DNA of 64,000 nucleotides from Stachybotrys elegans (lineage: Eukaryota; Ascomycota; Sordariomycetes; Hypocreales; Stachybotryaceae), in contig JAGPNK010000001.1 in assembly GCA_020746835.1 (NCBI GenBank), positions 3,162,001 through 3,226,000 of the forward strand. The letters are read 5' to 3'. The notes beneath the pieces are model-generated. The model ran no database searches. It saw only the letters and a list, made by a program, of their open reading frames with translations, and was not told the origin of the DNA. A program made the translations under genes and the position numbers. Below are positions 10,480 to 21,179 of this stretch, piece after piece (position 1 is the first letter of the stretch; the number at the start of each line of letters is the position of its first letter).

Positions 10480-13299
10480 CAAACGCCTGTAGTTGAGCTC
10501 GGCCACGATATCCATTCTGGGACGTGATTGGAGGAAGATTTACTCCACCTGGTTGTGGGAAGCGGACAAGGGGAAACGAAGATATCACAACTCATTTTAA
10601 GGGAAGGTGAGGAACTGGGTGGATGGGGCGAGCGGGAGTAGTTGGCATGTCTCCCTCCCCCTCCTCTCTCCCCCCAGGCAAGGCGATGGCAGGCCCCGAT
10701 CTGGTTCACGGAATCTGCAGCCCGGATACCAAGCCAGCGAGATAGACATCGTGGGATGAGCCCTTTGTGCAGCATCTGAGCTTGTACTCTGCGAGGACAA
10801 GCTGGCAGTCAGATTCCACGGTAGCTTGTAGATTGTAGCTGCACCCCGGCCGTTTGAGGGGGCATATCAAGATAAAAGTGACGGTTTGAAACATCCAAAC
10901 CCAACCAGGGTGGGAGGCTCCTCACACACAGGTTCATGGCAAGGGCCAATGAGAGAGGCCGGTCTGTGGGACGACGCAGACTGGGCAAGACGGGGCGGCA
11001 TGGGATGAATTCGTCCGCCTGGGCCTTTTAAGCCGGATGCAGGATAGCAGAGACCAGGTGTCGACGCAACAAGATAATTGCACCAGTCCCATGGTCGACC
11101 TCAGAGCTGTGCATGCATCATGGTGACAGCCGTGGCAGATAGACTCGTGGGGTCTGGGCCCAGGCGGATCCAAGGCTGCGCGTGGGCCGCTTTCGGATAT
11201 CTGATATGAGGGCGATGGGATGCAAAGAAAGCTTTGCTCCTCGTGCCCGCCCTCACGTGGGTTTCCATACATCGTGATACCAGGTTGACCCTGCTGCAAG
11301 CCGACGGAAGGTCTCACTTCCCCCTTCCCCTTCCCCACGGCCTAGAATTGTTCCTCAAAGGCCCGCCCGTCCTGAATATCTTGGCTATCGCGATGATCCA
11401 AAGCATCCCTGCGCATCTGGCGGGCGCCCATCGTGGAAACCAGTTCATAGTGTTTTGAGTGGGCCACGGAGTCCTTACTTTCTGCAGGCCGGTAATTGAG
11501 TCTCGGCGGGGGGGAACATTGATTAGTGCCGTGCAAGAAAGAAATGAGAATGAGAATGGGAATGGGAAGAAAATGCATCTGCGGCGCTGCAGGCCGAACC
11601 TTTGGGCCGTCATGCCATCGGAAGTCTGAGCCCAGCGGCGCTGAGCTGGCAGATACGAGCCCCCTCCATCGGACTCGAGTTGCCCGACCCGACGTGCTGA
11701 CGGTGACAGTCGTAGCGAAGTGAGATTTCTGTCGTGTTCGGTGATGACGGTGCTTGCAGGTTTGGTGATACGCCGTCGGCCCACGGCTGGCCTCTTGCCT
11801 TACGTTACCGAGGAGATACTGCCTCCTTCCTTCTTATGGTCTGGCCGCAGCAGCGAGGCAAGTGCGAGGACGAGTGGCAGGCAAGAGCCGTCTTCCCTGC
11901 CTCCATGAAAATGCTGACTCATCTCAGTTTACATAGTACCTACATTTGCACTGCATACACGAGGAACAGGAAGGAATGAATAATTGTGTCAGTGGCTTGA
12001 AAAAGGGGGAAGAAGGAGAGATATAAAAAAAAAGAGAGATCAAGGAAGTGAGCGGGTGAGATAAACGAGCGAGCTAATGAATGCAGCTGGCTCAATTCTC
12101 CGTGACAAGCTGAGCTCAGCTGCAGCCCTTTTTGTTTTTCACCAAACCTGACGCGATACACATGGCTGACTTGGGCAGGGATTCAGTCTCTGCCTCTGCC
12201 ATAGTCGGCTGGCGTCGCTGTCCCCATAGGGAAACTGTCCACGGGTGACGAGGCACGTGTCGGCGTCGCCGCCCATTCAACCCTCCACCCCCCCATCCCT
12301 TTTCAACGTCAGTATGTATGCGCATCACCGCCGCCGACACGGGCCCGGTTCGGCATGACGCGGATCGAGGGCCTCGTGCAGCGGTGAAGAGCTGACGTCT
12401 AAGCGCATGGATCCCGCCGGCCCAGGGGAGCACAAGCGAATGCGCCAACGGCAGAGCAACATAGCCACGGACAACGAGAAAGAAAAATCCCCCCCCAAAA
12501 ACCACAAGTCATTCGCAGAGCAGGAAAAAGCCTTGCGACCCAACACGGCTACCCACTCCCTTACACAGCCGGCCAAGTCAAGTGCCTAACCCAACCCGCA
12601 AAGACCCTGAACATCACTGCCCACTGTGTAAGGTCAGGCAACCCCCAAACTCGGGTACCAGGGGGGGCAAAGGGGCTTGGGTTGTGCAAACGAAGTAGAC
12701 GATCCTCTGATTCAAGCACATGTAGATGACCTTCCTGTAGTCAACTACATATATATCCTCCCACCCCCCCCGCTTCTCTCATTTCCGTTCTCCTCCTCTC
12801 CCAAGCAAAGAAACAAGCAAACACCACCGTCAAAGAAAAAGAAGCCGAAGAAGAAGAAGAAGCCCTGTCCAGCGGCAGGCAAATAGACCACACACACCCC
12901 GGCTTGGCGTAAGAAGCGCAGACTGTGGAAATTTGCTGTGGCTGTGAAGCGGCAACGCCACCATCCCACCATCCCACGCAGTGGTAGGTACGCCCCTGGC
13001 CACCCAGCTTTCCCAGCGCCGGCAGGTACCCCCATAATTCCCGGGTTATGGGACTTTGATATAGACCCCCAGACCCTCAAACCTCCGACTTCATAAGGTA
13101 CAAGTCGTTGACAACTGCCATAGACCCAAACATCGCAGACAAGAAGCAAACGAGAAAACCCCCCCCCTTCTCTCTTCTCAACACTAAAAAAGCTGAAACT
13201 ACAATACATCCTTCTTAACAAAAGACCTCCCCCCCCAACGGCAACCTCACTCACGCGCGCGCACCGTCACCACCACACGAGTTAGGCATCCGCACGCAC
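10480..13299. other. Intergenic, about 2.8 kb without a supported gene
   Basis: Short frames occur on both strands but none has recognisable motifs or a plausible exon structure. The right part (12640-13290) contains C-runs and purine/pyrimidine tracts typical of a promoter or 5' leader for HAL2. Confidence 0.5.
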
Positions 13300-13368
13300 A
13301 TGTCCAACCTTCAACTCACTCGCCATCTCGCTTCCCCTCTGCCTTTCAAGCCTCGCCCACGCCAATGA
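13300..13368 (+). promoter_or_regulatory. Upstream open reading frame overlapping the HAL2 start codon
   Basis: ATG at 13300 opens a 22-codon frame that stops at TGA 13366-13368. This stop overlaps the HAL2 start (ATG 13365-13367) in the arrangement ATGA. The overlap is seen directly; a role in translational control, such as termination and re-initiation, is inference and depends on the mRNA 5' end lying upstream of 13300. Confidence 0.5.
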
Positions 13369-14453
13369 CCACCCCTCCCCTCCAGCGCGAGCGCACCATC
13401 GCCGAGCTCGCCGTCCTGCGGGCCTGCGTCCTCACCAAGAAGGTCCTCGCCGCCGTCGACGAGATCTCCAAGACGGACTCGTCGCCCGTCACCGTCGCCG
13501 ACTTTGCCGCCCAGGCCATCATCATCAGCGCCGTCCGCTCCGCCTTCCCCCATGACGGCTTCGTCGGCGAGGAGGACGCCTCCGCCCTCCGCCAGGACCC
13601 GGCCCTCGCCCGCCGCGTCTTCGACCTCGTCTGCTCCATCACCAAGGATGCTGCCAACCTGCCCGACTTGCTGGGCGCCCATGCCACCTCCATCCCCATC
13701 CCAGCATCCGTCGACAGTATGGTCGACATGATTGACATTGGCGCCCAGGGCCAGGGCGGCCCCGTGGGCCGCTTCTGGTGTATGGACCCCGTCGACGGCA
13801 CGAGGGCCTTTCTGCGCGGCGAGCAGTACGCCGTCTCCCTCGCCCTCGTAGAAAACGGCCGCGAGCTGGTCGGCGTCCTCGGCTGTCCCAACGTCAAGCT
13901 CATCAACGGCCGTATCGAGGAGTCGAGCGTCGACACCAAAGGCCACGGCATCATGCTGACGGCCGTCCGCGGCCAGGGCTCCACCATCCGCCACGTTCCA
14001 TCTCACGGCCTCATGTCCTCTGCACAGCCCCTGGAGCGCCTGCGGGCTCCCGCTGACCTCCGAGACATCCACGTTGTCGACTGTCTGCTGAGCAAGGCAT
14101 ATCGCCACGACATTGTGCAGCAGGTTACCGAGGCGCTGGGCGCCCAGTACCCCGGCACCGAAGTGTATTCTTCGCATGTACGTTACGCCGCCCTCATTGT
14201 GGGCGGGGGAGATTTCCAGCTGCGCGTCCCTATCGGGCCCAAGACTCGCATGTGCGTCTGGGACCACGCTGGCGCTCAGCTCATCTTCACCGAGCTGGGG
14301 GGCAAAATCACGGATCTAGACGGGAATCCTATAGACTTTGGCGCAGGGAGGGACCTCAACCGGAATCGCGGCATGGTTGCTGCAAAGGAAGATATTCATG
14401 ATAGAGTTCTAGCATTAGTCAGGGAGTTCATGGCCGTAAATAATTCATCATAG
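13365..14453 (+). CDS. HAL2: 3'(2'),5'-bisphosphate nucleotidase (HAL2/MET22 type)
   Basis: Single-exon frame of 362 residues. It is an inositol-monophosphatase-fold enzyme with the metal-binding residues of the family: ADF at 45-47, GFVGEED with Glu69/Glu70, the signature DPVDGT at 141-146 followed by RAFLRGEQYAVSLAL, and the C-terminal WDHAG motif near residue 300 with GG.ITD.DG.P.DFG. Family knowledge: it hydrolyses 3'-phosphoadenosine 5'-phosphate to AMP, removing an inhibitor formed in sulfate assimilation, and its yeast counterpart is the lithium/sodium-sensitive target that sets salt tolerance. Length matches the family. A short upstream frame overlaps its start codon. Its 3' end faces the CorA-like gene with only 82 bp between stop codons. 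Confidence 0.96.
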   Translation: MTTPPLQRERTIAELAVLRACVLTKKVLAAVDEISKTDSSPVTVADFAAQAIIISAVRSAFPHDGFVGEEDASALRQDPALARRVFDLVCSITKDAANLPDLLGAHATSIPIPASVDSMVDMIDIGAQGQGGPVGRFWCMDPVDGTRAFLRGEQYAVSLALVENGRELVGVLGCPNVKLINGRIEESSVDTKGHGIMLTAVRGQGSTIRHVPSHGLMSSAQPLERLRAPADLRDIHVVDCLLSKAYRHDIVQQVTEALGAQYPGTEVYSSHVRYAALIVGGGDFQLRVPIGPKTRMCVWDHAGAQLIFTELGGKITDLDGNPIDFGAGRDLNRNRGMVAAKEDIHDRVLALVREFMAVNNSS

Positions 14454-14535
14454 ACATTTCACGTCATTCATCACTCGTGAGCCCCTTCCTTCTCTCCACA
14501 CCTTGATCCTCCTCGTACACTGTACCACTAAACCA

Positions 14536-17500
14536 CTATACCCGGGCGTCTAGCTCCATCTCGCCCAACGGCACAGCCCGTCGGCCGCGACCAATGTTTG
14601 CCAGCGTTGTCATGCCCCAGGATGAGCTCCTCCGCCGGGGCACCGGGGGAGGCGGTGCTACATCTCGTCGTCGCGGCGACGCCAGTCTGGTGCGGCTGCT
14701 GATTTCGGTCAGACGCCTCATTGTCGCTTGCTTCTCAATCTGGTTGAACATGGCCCGCTGCTTGCTCTTGAGAGCAGCTGAAGTGTAGCCCTTGGAGCCA
14801 AACCTCCTGTTCTGCAATCCAAGCTTCTCTTGAATAAACAGAGCAGCCATGCTGAACGAGACCGAGAGCATCGTTCGTATCCATGAATTGAATGCCAACG
14901 CCAGCGACACGACGACAATAACAGAAGATATAGAAACTGAAATCGCCATTTTATCAGCATCGGCAGTTGATTAGGGCGATTGTAACTGTTCGAAAAAAGA
15001 GTTCAACTTACACATCAAAGTCAACTGTAACCTCAGAGGCATCTTGCCGTCCTCGCTGATTTCACGTGCATTCATACCAAAGACGCTCGTAAAGAACGAC
15101 AAAGGCAGCTGAAGGAACGAATCGTCAGTAATGTCACAGCTGGATAGAAAGGAAAACTCACGAAGAAGATTGTAATGACAGTAAAGACGATAATGGACCG
15201 TCCTTGAAGCACCGATTCGTCTGCACGCTTGATAGCCGCCTTGGCCTCGATGATGTTTGCTTGTTGCTGTTTCATGTCAAGCAGCTCTCGGAGCTTCGCC
15301 ATGCGTCAGCCATAACTCATCGGTCATCAGCTCGTCCCGCAACGTACCTGAGTTCTTGTCTTGTACTGGAGCGTCTCCATGCTTTTGAGCTCGTCCCGTC
15401 TCAGCTCCATATCAGCAATCAGAGATGCCACCCTATCCAATGCTCTGCGCTTGCTGGGAACCAAGGAGTCGCTAATGTCGTCATCGTCATCTTCACTGTC
15501 GCCCGTCTTGAGGGTTTTGGGTGCCCATTTCATGCTTTTGATGATCTTTTCAAGATCATTGATCGCCACGAGCTGCTGGGAAAAGATCCCCTGCATGATT
15601 TCCAGCTCTTCGATAACCTGTTGCGCCTCCACCAGAATAGACCATTCAAACCCAATGTTGAGCGAACGGCGAAGTGTCTTCTCTACTATTTCCATTCGTT
15701 CAATACTGATCTTGTTGACAGCGTTTCCAAACTCCTCGTAAGCAACTGATTTATTCTCAGCCTAGACAGGATCAGCATGTGTCTTTTGAAATCAACTGTA
15801 CGTGGATGGGGCCCATACAATCTTGGAGATGGCAGAGCCAAAGAGATTTACGACTTCCGGCCGCTGATCCAGAGGCTTGGTTCGGTCAAAGAACACCTTG
15901 GAGCATTCGTCAATCACGATGAAAGCCAGATCAAAGGCGGAATGAATCTGGTCGTGACCCAGTGCTCCGAGGCGATCTCTAATACCACGGTGAACAGCAG
16001 AGGGATCTGGTTTGTTGCGACCCCATCTACGAGGGAAACTGGAAATGACGGTATCTATGGCAAAAAGAAGAGTCAGTAAAGGTCTGTTTAAGCATCGGGG
16101 GGTTCTGGGCCACTGACTTTCGTCCAAGATCCATAACCATAGCTGGTCTACCATGACTACACGGGCAGTGGCTTCGCCCTCTTCCTTAAGTGATCGAGTC
16201 GCGCGGCACACCACTTGATCGCTGTCTCTGCGCGATGTTTCCGAGGCAGTCCAGTAATAATATTGCTCCAGCGTGCGCCGCATGTGGAGGGGAGCAGATG
16301 AGAACAGGTGGTGTTCAATAAGACGGCCATCTGCAGCCTCATCGATGATCTGGAACAGCTTGGCTGCATACCAGATGTATTTGGCCAGAGGGTTCTGAGG
16401 TCTCCAGTAGGTCCGGCCACCCGGGCGAGTCTCAAAGGAGGTGACGGGACGTGCTTGCATCTGCTGGAGGCGAGCAATGTCCACCATTCTACCTTTGTAT
16501 CGGAGAGTGCTCGCTCTTCGAAGTCTCTCGCGATGATCATTCTGCGATTTAGCAACGTCGATAAACTGAGCCATGCGATGCAAGCGCTTCTCCACCTCCC
16601 AGTGAAGGAAGGGCATGAAGAGGGCGACATCCCGCTTGGACTCTGACTGGCGGCTGCCTAGGTTCTTGGGTCCGGTGATGGGGGCTGAAGGTATGACGGC
16701 GCAGCGCGAACCCATCTGTCTCGAGTGTGCGGGGAGGTGAGCACCGCCACGTTCTTGACCACGCCAAATATCGTGTCTCAGGAGGCGCTGGGCGTGGGAG
16801 CGCATGTTCAACACCTTGCGACCATCAAACTCGACATTGTCCTCATCGTAGTACCTCGAAATGGCATCTTCGACCCACTGCATGCTGTTGGCAGGCAAAT
16901 GGAAATACCGAAACTGGGTGCTGTGAGGGTCCCGCTTCAGGGGGGTGCCGGTCTTGTTGTAGAGGAGCTGCTGGATAGAGATCTTTTGATGTGGGAAGCT
17001 GCCGTGAATGAGAGGGTGCTCGACGCTGGTGCCGCCTTTGCCGGGCTCCCAGGCAATCAGCCAGCCATTGTAGCCGTAGTTGGGATCTCTGGGATCGTCC
17101 TCGCCCTCGTCTGCAACAGAGTCAAGGTCATGCATGTACAGCTCCGGGGAGACGGACTCCTGCCATGTAGCATAGTCCTTGTCGCGCCAGTGCTGGACCA
17201 TTTTGAGAATCTGCCGACTGCGGGAGCGGCGGTTGTCGTCGCCCATGCGCTCCACCTCCTTCTGGAGCTGAGCAAGGCCGTCGCCAGACCGCTTGGAAGC
17301 AATGTCCCTCCATTTGGTGCGCGAGTCCTCGAGGAGAGCCACGAGGGGCAGTTGATCCGTGGCGAAGACGCGGTAGTCCTTGAAGTGAGAGCGAAAGTAG
17401 CGAATACGGCGGATCTCCTTGCGAATATGATCCTGCTCGGACGGCGAGAGAGTCTTGTAGTAGACATGTCGCTTAGAGTACCTCAGGCGCAGGTAGTCGG

Positions 17501-17618
17501 CCCATTTGTCCATCTGTGGATCACCAGGCACGGGGATGTCCTCGACGGTGTACTTTGGCAGGCTGGTGCCGGAGCCATTGGCGTTGCCAGCGCCGTTCAT
17601 TCTGGGTGATTGGACCAT
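14536..17618 (-). CDS. Large fungal CorA-like divalent cation transporter
   Basis: Six exons: 16118-17618, 15819-16054, 15348-15761, 15162-15293, 15012-15108, 14536-14936; 926 residues with all phases consistent. The first 700 residues are a large soluble region of the fungal family (KYTVEDIPVPGDPQMDKW near the start; FPRRWGRNKPDPSAVH after intron 1). The C-terminal end has the CorA architecture: a long helix (LRELLDMKQQQANIIEAK), TM1 ending FFTSVFGMN with the hallmark Gly-Met-Asn at 772-774, a short loop, and TM2 (about 794-812), then a basic, Pro/Ser-rich tail. CorA proteins are pentameric Mg2+ channels; the substrate of this subfamily is not established. The start at 17618 is a choice; ATG 17600 is also plausible. 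Intron 1 is 63 bp and free of in-frame stops. Confidence 0.9.
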
Positions 17619-19707
17619 GCCACGGGCTAGCGGCGACCGGTGATGACTTTTGTTCAGCAGTAGTAGCTCAGCCGCATCACAATGCGGAGCTGCCGGTTCG
17701 CAAACAACTGGGGAAGGCAATTGCGGTCCGGCGCGGGCGGACGGCACACGGACCAGCTTAGCCGTTGATGGTGAATGAAGAAGAAATAAGCAAGCAGAAC
17801 AGCAACGCCCAACAAGAATACCCCCCACAAATTGAGGACGGAGAGTGAGAGAGAAGGGGGGGGAGAAAAGAGGGAAAAGGGAAGAAGAAAAGACAAGGCT
17901 AGAGAGAGCAAATAAGATTCTAGGAAGATCTGTCCGTCAGACTTGGCTCAGGTGGACCTCTGGAGCCTAGAGCTGGCAAGGTTGTAGGCAATTATGTAGC
18001 TTGTGAGAGCTTTTGTTTGGTGGTTGCTCAGCTGTGGGCGGGTGAGTGGCAGGGACGGCCAAAAACGACGTGGGGTGCTGCGGTGAAGATCCCTACAAGT
18101 ACATGGCTCTGCGGGAAGAGGAAGATGGCCATGACCAATACTTTAAATATGTAGGTAGTAGGTAGTAGGTAGGCAGGAGGTAGTATTTGTCTTTCTATTC
18201 TGGATACTGTCTTTGTAGTTTGGGTCGGAAACCTCAAACCGCACCTTCCTTCTTTCCCAGCACGCAAAGGCAGGAGAGAGGCACGCTGTATACCTTAGCA
18301 GCATCTCGCCACCGGGAGGGAGGAGGCACAGGCAGGGCCAGGAGAGTGCAAGAGGACGGAGAATAGGTGGCATAAATTGCATGCATTTGGCTTAGCACAG
18401 AGGTCAGTAGGGGAGCCTGTGCATGTGCATGTAGGTGCATGTCGGGCAAACGCCAACACATGAGAAGTGGGAAGTGGGAAGTGGTTGGTCGGTGAAGGCA
18501 AACCACCCAGCCTCCAGCCTCTTCTGCTCCACCAGCCCAGTATTTCCATATGCTTAAACTGGGGTCGGGGCGGGGGCGCAGGAGCTTGCCAGCCAAAGAC
18601 ACGCTGCCGTCGGGCGCCCCTCCCGCCATGGGGACAGCACAGTGGCGCCAACAGCCTACTGAAGCTTAGCCCAATGCTTATCCTGCACAAGCGTCCTGGG
18701 CCAACAAATAAAACCGTTGGAGTCGAAGTACTGCTGCATCAGGAGCTCTGATATCCATCTATATTTACGACGCATCATGGCAACAATCCATCTATATCCA
18801 CCGCGATCACAGGAAGCCCTATGCACCGTGTAAATAAGAGACATTATATAAGCAGGGCTAGACCCGCTGGTGAAGGTATACTCCTGACCATTCTAGTAGC
18901 TTTGGAACCTTCATGGCCTCAGCAGTTCATGACCTTCGTCAGCAGCCCAGTGCAGTCTTCCCCACCACCACCGTTCTGTCCCACGACCAACATCTGCATC
19001 TGCATTGTCACACCTGTTACTGCACATCATGAGCCGTGGACCCCATAGATCCTCCCGCGATCCGTTCGCACACGGAAGGGAAACGGGAGCGCACCATCGC
19101 CACGGCCCTCCATCCTCCCTTGTCGACAGGCCATAGGCGTGGCGGCCGTTTCACGGCTTCCCATCCTGCAAAGCATCTCAGTGGGCCACGGCACGGGTGC
19201 AAGCATCTCGTACACGCGAGCCCGCCGGAACCTGGCTCGAGCGGCTGCTTGCTTCCCTCTCGATGTTGACAACTCCGACCTCGCTCCATGCTTTCCTTCT
19301 CCTGCCCTGTCGATGCTCAGCATTCGCTCACCCCGGCTTGGTGATTGTGCTCCCGGAATGCAGTCAATGCTGCTGGCAGCCCTGGTTGCCACGTTTCATA
19401 ACGAATGGCCCTCCCGAAGACCCTGTTTTTCCAAGTCGACAAAGGCGTGCTGGAGTGTCTGTGTGCAACGAGCCCAAACTTTCTTCTCCTCGATAGGAGG
19501 TAGGATACGTGCGGCTTCCATGCTGTTGTTGGCTTGTCTATCAGCGTGTGTTGATAAAAAGGCCCATCATCTCCGCTAATATGCTGGCGTTTTACCTTCC
19601 GCCCATTACTTATACATATTTCACATGCCGTTTCTTGGGATCTTCCTGCCCTGTACATTCCTTTGCCTCTCTTCTTTCCCAAATAATCGGTGCAGACTTG
19701 CCTCGAT
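17619..19707. other. Intergenic between divergent CorA-like and dehydratase genes
   Basis: About 2.1 kb serving as promoter space for both genes. No supported gene. It contains a GTAGGTA-type repeat (18151-18185) and several short purine or pyrimidine stretches. Confidence 0.5.
18151..18185. repeat. GTAGGTA/GTAGTAG short tandem repeat
   Basis: Degenerate repeat of GTAGGTAGTAGGTA units. Related TACCTAC/GTAGGTA words recur at 39974-40017 and 41617-41681. Confidence 0.7.
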
Positions 19708-20904
19708 ATGCACTACCAGTCTATCGACAGGTTCCCTCCTGGATCTAACACGTTCGACTCTCCAGCCGCTTCGTCACCTAAGGTTTATTCAACTTCAACT
19801 CCAACCCCATCTCCAGCTGCATCACCATCCCCAGTACCGCCCGCAGGATATTCGGTATCACGTATTCCTATGGCTCATCAACCTGAAGGCCTTCGACCTG
19901 CCATCGCGACCATGTCGCTCGGCACGGCTGGCATCCATCCACTAAAGCGCAAGCTCCAGGCAGCTCAGGGCGTGGGATTTCGCGGCATTGAGCTCTTCTG
20001 GGACGACCTGCTCGCAGAAACGCACGAAACAGGGCAGGGCCTGCTCAAGACTGCCCAGAGTCTTCGCTCCTACTGCGACAACCTGGGCCTCGAGATCATC
20101 TCTCTCCAGCCTTTTCGCAACTACGATGGCATCAGGGACAAGGAGTTGCACGACCAGCGTGTTGACGAATTCAAGGCATGGCTGATGCTTGCGGGGGTGC
20201 TCGGCGCAGGTTTCATCGGCGTCCCCTCCACCATCAAAGCAGACGAGCAGTCTCACACGGGCGATGCGGAAGATATTGCCAGGGACTTGGCCGAGCTGGC
20301 GGCACTGGCACGGCCTTACAACATCCGTATCGCATACGAGAATCTTTGCTTCGGCGCCCACGTTCGCACCTGGCAGCAGGCTTGGGAGGCTATCTCTCAC
20401 CCCTTGTCGAGCAGCGATGTTGGCTTTCTCGTAGACACGTTCAACCTGGCCGGAAGTGTCTATGCCGATCCCTCCATACCGGACGGTAAGGTGGTTGGCG
20501 GTATTGAAAGGTTTCGACGCTCGCTGGACGACCTCGTCGGGACGATTCCCATGTCGAGAATACCCTTCATACAATTGGCCGACGGGGAACGCATGACGGC
20601 ACCAATCGGGCCAGATCATGAATGGATGAATGATTGCCTCAATGCCAAGATGGCATGGAGCCGCAACGCCCGCCTGTTCCCCTTCGAGCCCAAGGGATAT
20701 TTGCCGGTCCTCGCCATTGTCAAAGCACTCGTCCGTGCCGGGTGGTCTGGCTGGGTCAGTATGGAGGTGTTTTCAAGGTCAACGGCCCAGGAGGGTGAAG
20801 AGACGATGAAAGCCCATGCCAAGAGGGCCTGGAGAAGCTGGCAGAAGATGGCGACACTCATCGGAGACCTTCCAGATGGAGGAGTTGAAAGCACGAGTTC
20901 TTGA
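19708..20904 (+). CDS. 3-dehydroshikimate dehydratase (QA-4/QUTC type)
   Basis: Intronless frame, 398 residues from the ATG at 19708. A TIM-barrel of the sugar-isomerase/AP-endonuclease-2 superfamily with the order seen in quinate-pathway enzymes: IATMSLGTAGIHPLKRKL, GFRGIELFWDDL, LEIISLQPFRNYDG, IAYENLCFGAHVRTW, VGFLVDTFNLAGSVYADP, RIPFIQLADGE, and WVSMEVFSRS; the Glu, Asp, Gln and Glu in these strands are the likely metal ligands. Known reaction: 3-dehydroshikimate to protocatechuate plus water, the branch from quinate/shikimate into aromatic catabolism, in the cytosol. The first about 65 residues are Ser/Pro/Thr-rich and may be leader rather than protein; ATGs at 19870 and 19912 are alternative starts, and the fold begins just before 19912. 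No other quinate-cluster gene lies nearby. Confidence 0.88.
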   Translation: MHYQSIDRFPPGSNTFDSPAASSPKVYSTSTPTPSPAASPSPVPPAGYSVSRIPMAHQPEGLRPAIATMSLGTAGIHPLKRKLQAAQGVGFRGIELFWDDLLAETHETGQGLLKTAQSLRSYCDNLGLEIISLQPFRNYDGIRDKELHDQRVDEFKAWLMLAGVLGAGFIGVPSTIKADEQSHTGDAEDIARDLAELAALARPYNIRIAYENLCFGAHVRTWQQAWEAISHPLSSSDVGFLVDTFNLAGSVYADPSIPDGKVVGGIERFRRSLDDLVGTIPMSRIPFIQLADGERMTAPIGPDHEWMNDCLNAKMAWSRNARLFPFEPKGYLPVLAIVKALVRAGWSGWVSMEVFSRSTAQEGEETMKAHAKRAWRSWQKMATLIGDLPDGGVESTSS

Positions 20905-21179
20905 TCATGTCGATAATGGATCCTGAGAGGCAGAGTGCTGGTCATTAACCCATCGGACGTAATTTGCTGCGTGTGCGGCACGATTCTCCATGTCAGCGTG
21001 GAAGGGGGTATCATTGTTTTATAAGGACCCGGAGTCCTGTGGCTATCAGATTATTCTAGAATACCAAGCTGCATCAACATCAAATACAGTACCGGTCAGG
21101 ACCGATTGCATCCAGAAATCGCATTGTGCTTGTAGTACTCCAAGAAGGGTAAAGAAGAGGGATTGGCGTCTGACGGCGT

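Noticed and set aside
12745..13254. 169-codon frame on the minus strand
   Set aside because: Composition is driven by C-runs and poly-pyrimidine DNA (poly-Phe, poly-Gly); no domain-like pattern, and it is antisense to the probable HAL2 leader.
13311..14267. 318-codon minus-strand frame
   Set aside because: It is the antisense shadow of HAL2; the plus-strand frame has all catalytic motifs of the phosphatase family.
16725..17609. 294-codon plus-strand frame
   Set aside because: Antisense to exon 1 of the CorA-like gene, which has clear family sequence.
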